This document shows positions 62,602 to 64,000 of a stretch of DNA of 64,000 nucleotides, piece after piece. The position numbers and the translations under genes are program-made. Where the stretch lies: NCBI RefSeq assembly GCF_910589175.1, contig NZ_CAJURR010000004.1:1-64000 (forward strand), in the 5' to 3' direction. The stretch is from an uncultured Lactobacillus sp. Lineage in GTDB: Bacteria; Bacillota; Bacilli; Lactobacillales; Lactobacillaceae. A model generated the notes under the pieces. The model was given only the letters and a program-made list of their open reading frames with translations. It was not told the origin of the DNA and searched no databases. Every line of letters starts with the position of its first letter. Positions within the stretch are counted from its first letter, which is position 1.

Positions 62602-64000
62602 GTCTAATCACAACTCCTTCATAAGGCCTTAAATACATAACATTTGAGGCTTTTGCTTTATTGTCGCCATAGCTAGATAAAAGCAATTCATTTCTATTTA
62701 CAAAATCAGTAGGCAAATTATATTTAACCTTATATGGGACAAAAGAACAAATAACTGCCAATTTTTCTTTCCCCGTACTTCGAGTATAGGCAAAAACTGC
62801 AGAATCATCAGAAGAAACTAGCTCATACTTTCCATCTAACAATACTTGATTATTATTTCTTAATTTCAAAAGTTTTTGATAAAAATGATAAATTGAATCT
62901 GGATCATTCAGATCTTTTTTCACGTTAATTTCTTTATAATTTGGATTAACTTCGATCCATGGCGTTTCACTTGAAAAACCACCTTGTTCCGATTCATCCC
63001 ATTGCATTGGTGTACGGGCATTATCTCTAGTTTTCCTGTTGACCATATTCAATGCGTCATCTTCACTAATACCTTTTGATCTTAAAAAATTATATATATT
63101 ATGTGCTTCAAGGTCCTTTAACTCATCTATTTTCTTAATATGTAAATTGGTCATTCCAATTTCTTCACCTTGAAAAATAAATGGAGTACCCTTTTGTAAT
63201 AAAGATACTATAGCCAACATTTTTGCTGATTCTTTTCGATACTTATTATCATTTCCAAATCTAGAGACAATTCTGGGTTGATCGTGATTTCCAAGATAAT
63301 TTGAATTCCAAGAAAGACTATTTTGCCAACTCGACATAGAATTGCGCAGATCACTCATCTTAAAAGTTACATCAGAGTATCTTCCATATTTTCCATAATC
63401 AACATGCATATGTTCAAATTGAAACACCATATCTAATTCATGTCGTTCAGGTTCAACAAATAATCTTGCTTCTTTAGCACTTGTATGTGGAGTTTCCCCA
63501 ATAGAAATTACATCATACTTACTGAGTACTTCTCTATTCATCTCTTGCAGATATTCATGAATATGAGGGCCATTGGCTGACCCATAATAATAAGCGCCAT
63601 ACTCTTTACTATCTTCTAGAGGTGCATCTTCAAATTTCCTTGGTTTCGATATGAAGCTAATAGAATCCATTCTAAAGCCATCAACTCCCATATCTAACCA
63701 AAACTTCATTATCTTATATACATCATTTCTTACTTTTGGATTATCCCAATTTAAATCTGGCTGTTGTTTTGCAAAAAGATGCAGATAGTATTGATTTCTT
63801 TCTGGGACATAAGTCCACGCTGATCCCCCGAAGGCTGAACCTAAATTAGTTGGAGCACTTCCATCTTCTTTGGGATCACGCCAAATATAATAATCAGAAT
63901 ATTTATTATCTTTATTTTTTTTTGACTCTTTAAACCACTCATGTTGATCAGAAGTATGGTTAACAACTAAATCCATAACAATTCTTAATTGTTTTTCATG
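62594..64000 (-). CDS. GH13 alpha-glucosidase (oligo-1,6-glucosidase type), 5' end outside window
   Basis: The frame is open to the right edge; the ATG at 63976 is internal (preceding residues read EKQLRIV). Region I MDLVVNHTSDQHEWF, region II GVDGFRMDSISFISK with the nucleophile Asp, region III ISIGETPHTSA with the acid/base Glu and region IV LGNHDQPRIVSRFG are all present. It hydrolyses alpha-1,6- or alpha-1,4-glucosides in the cytosol. About 469 residues are visible; 80-90 N-terminal residues should lie beyond the edge. Its regulator follows directly. Confidence 0.92.
   Translation of the reverse strand, partial: HEKQLRIVMDLVVNHTSDQHEWFKESKKNKDNKYSDYYIWRDPKEDGSAPTNLGSAFGGSAWTYVPERNQYYLHLFAKQQPDLNWDNPKVRNDVYKIMKFWLDMGVDGFRMDSISFISKPRKFEDAPLEDSKEYGAYYYGSANGPHIHEYLQEMNREVLSKYDVISIGETPHTSAKEARLFVEPERHELDMVFQFEHMHVDYGKYGRYSDVTFKMSDLRNSMSSWQNSLSWNSNYLGNHDQPRIVSRFGNDNKYRKESAKMLAIVSLLQKGTPFIFQGEEIGMTNLHIKKIDELKDLEAHNIYNFLRSKGISEDDALNMVNRKTRDNARTPMQWDESEQGGFSSETPWIEVNPNYKEINVKKDLNDPDSIYHFYQKLLKLRNNNQVLLDGKYELVSSDDSAVFAYTRSTGKEKLAVICSFVPYKVKYNLPTDFVNRNELLLSSYGDNKAKASNVMYLRPYEGVVIRRE

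Noticed and set aside
1..64000. CRISPR arrays, insertion sequences, prophage, rRNA or origin of replication
   Set aside because: No regularly spaced repeats, transposase, integrase, phage structural genes, rRNA-like stretches or DnaA-box clusters were seen.

Overview
The window is low-GC chromosomal DNA from a fermentative Gram-positive bacterium, very probably a Lactobacillus of the gasseri/johnsonii group. The evidence is the phosphoketolase, C69 dipeptidase and DtpT peptide carrier, the many PTS and amino-acid ABC systems, AGGAGG-type ribosome sites, a T-box leader, and a class II bacteriocin locus with a LafT/LafX-type exporter. The species call is an inference. Most genes lie on the minus strand and all major gene families look chromosomal. 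I see no insertion sequence, prophage, CRISPR array or rRNA.

Region by region. 1-5 kb: UDP-GlcNAc 2-epimerase, a small membrane protein, tRNA-Arg(CCU), and a coupled trio (GH25 lysozyme-like protein, DEAD-box helicase, PTS IIC). 5-13.6 kb: APC permease, hypoxanthine phosphoribosyltransferase, CBS-domain transporter, nitroreductase, phosphoketolase and a DeoR regulator. 13.6-18.2 kb: a small helical protein behind a structured leader, then GntR, nucleoside hydrolase, ribokinase, ribose-5-P isomerase and Dps. Hydrolase, kinase and isomerase together feed nucleoside ribose into the phosphoketolase pathway. 18.2-28.9 kb: YfcC carrier, the complete pstSCABB-phoU phosphate operon, GNAT, an amino-acid ABC system with a receptor-permease fusion, and a patatin. 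28.9-31.8 kb: a P-type ATPase whose two halves are joined only by a +1 shift at CTT-AGG-G.

31.8-40.6 kb is the accessory highlight: a quorum-sensing bacteriocin island. In transcription order it has a 24-residue double-glycine pheromone, an AgrC-like kinase, a LytTR regulator, a C39 exporter, an accessory protein, a three-cysteine bacteriocin, an immunity protein, a CPBP protease-like protein and five small membrane or immunity-like proteins. Three promoters in the island share a pair of TTGGTC-like repeats exactly 21 bp apart, about 30 bp upstream of a -10 box. A fourth copy, equally well phased, sits 7 kb away in front of a lone membrane protein (47294-47683), so the regulon appears to extend beyond the island.

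40.8-47.7 kb: uridine kinase, a DUF4097 pair and a trehalose cluster (treB / treR-treA, divergent) with two matching TreR operators. 47.8-52 kb: a Glu/Gln/Asp-type ABC transporter behind a T-box leader, plus a second near-identical receptor. 52-56 kb: a MarR-controlled heterodimeric multidrug ABC exporter. 56-64 kb: DUF915 hydrolase, MFS carrier, C69 dipeptidase, DtpT, LacI regulator, and a GH13 alpha-glucosidase that runs off the right edge.

Coordinates use the start codon best supported by a ribosome site, which is often inside the longest open frame. No database search was run; family names come from recognisable motifs.
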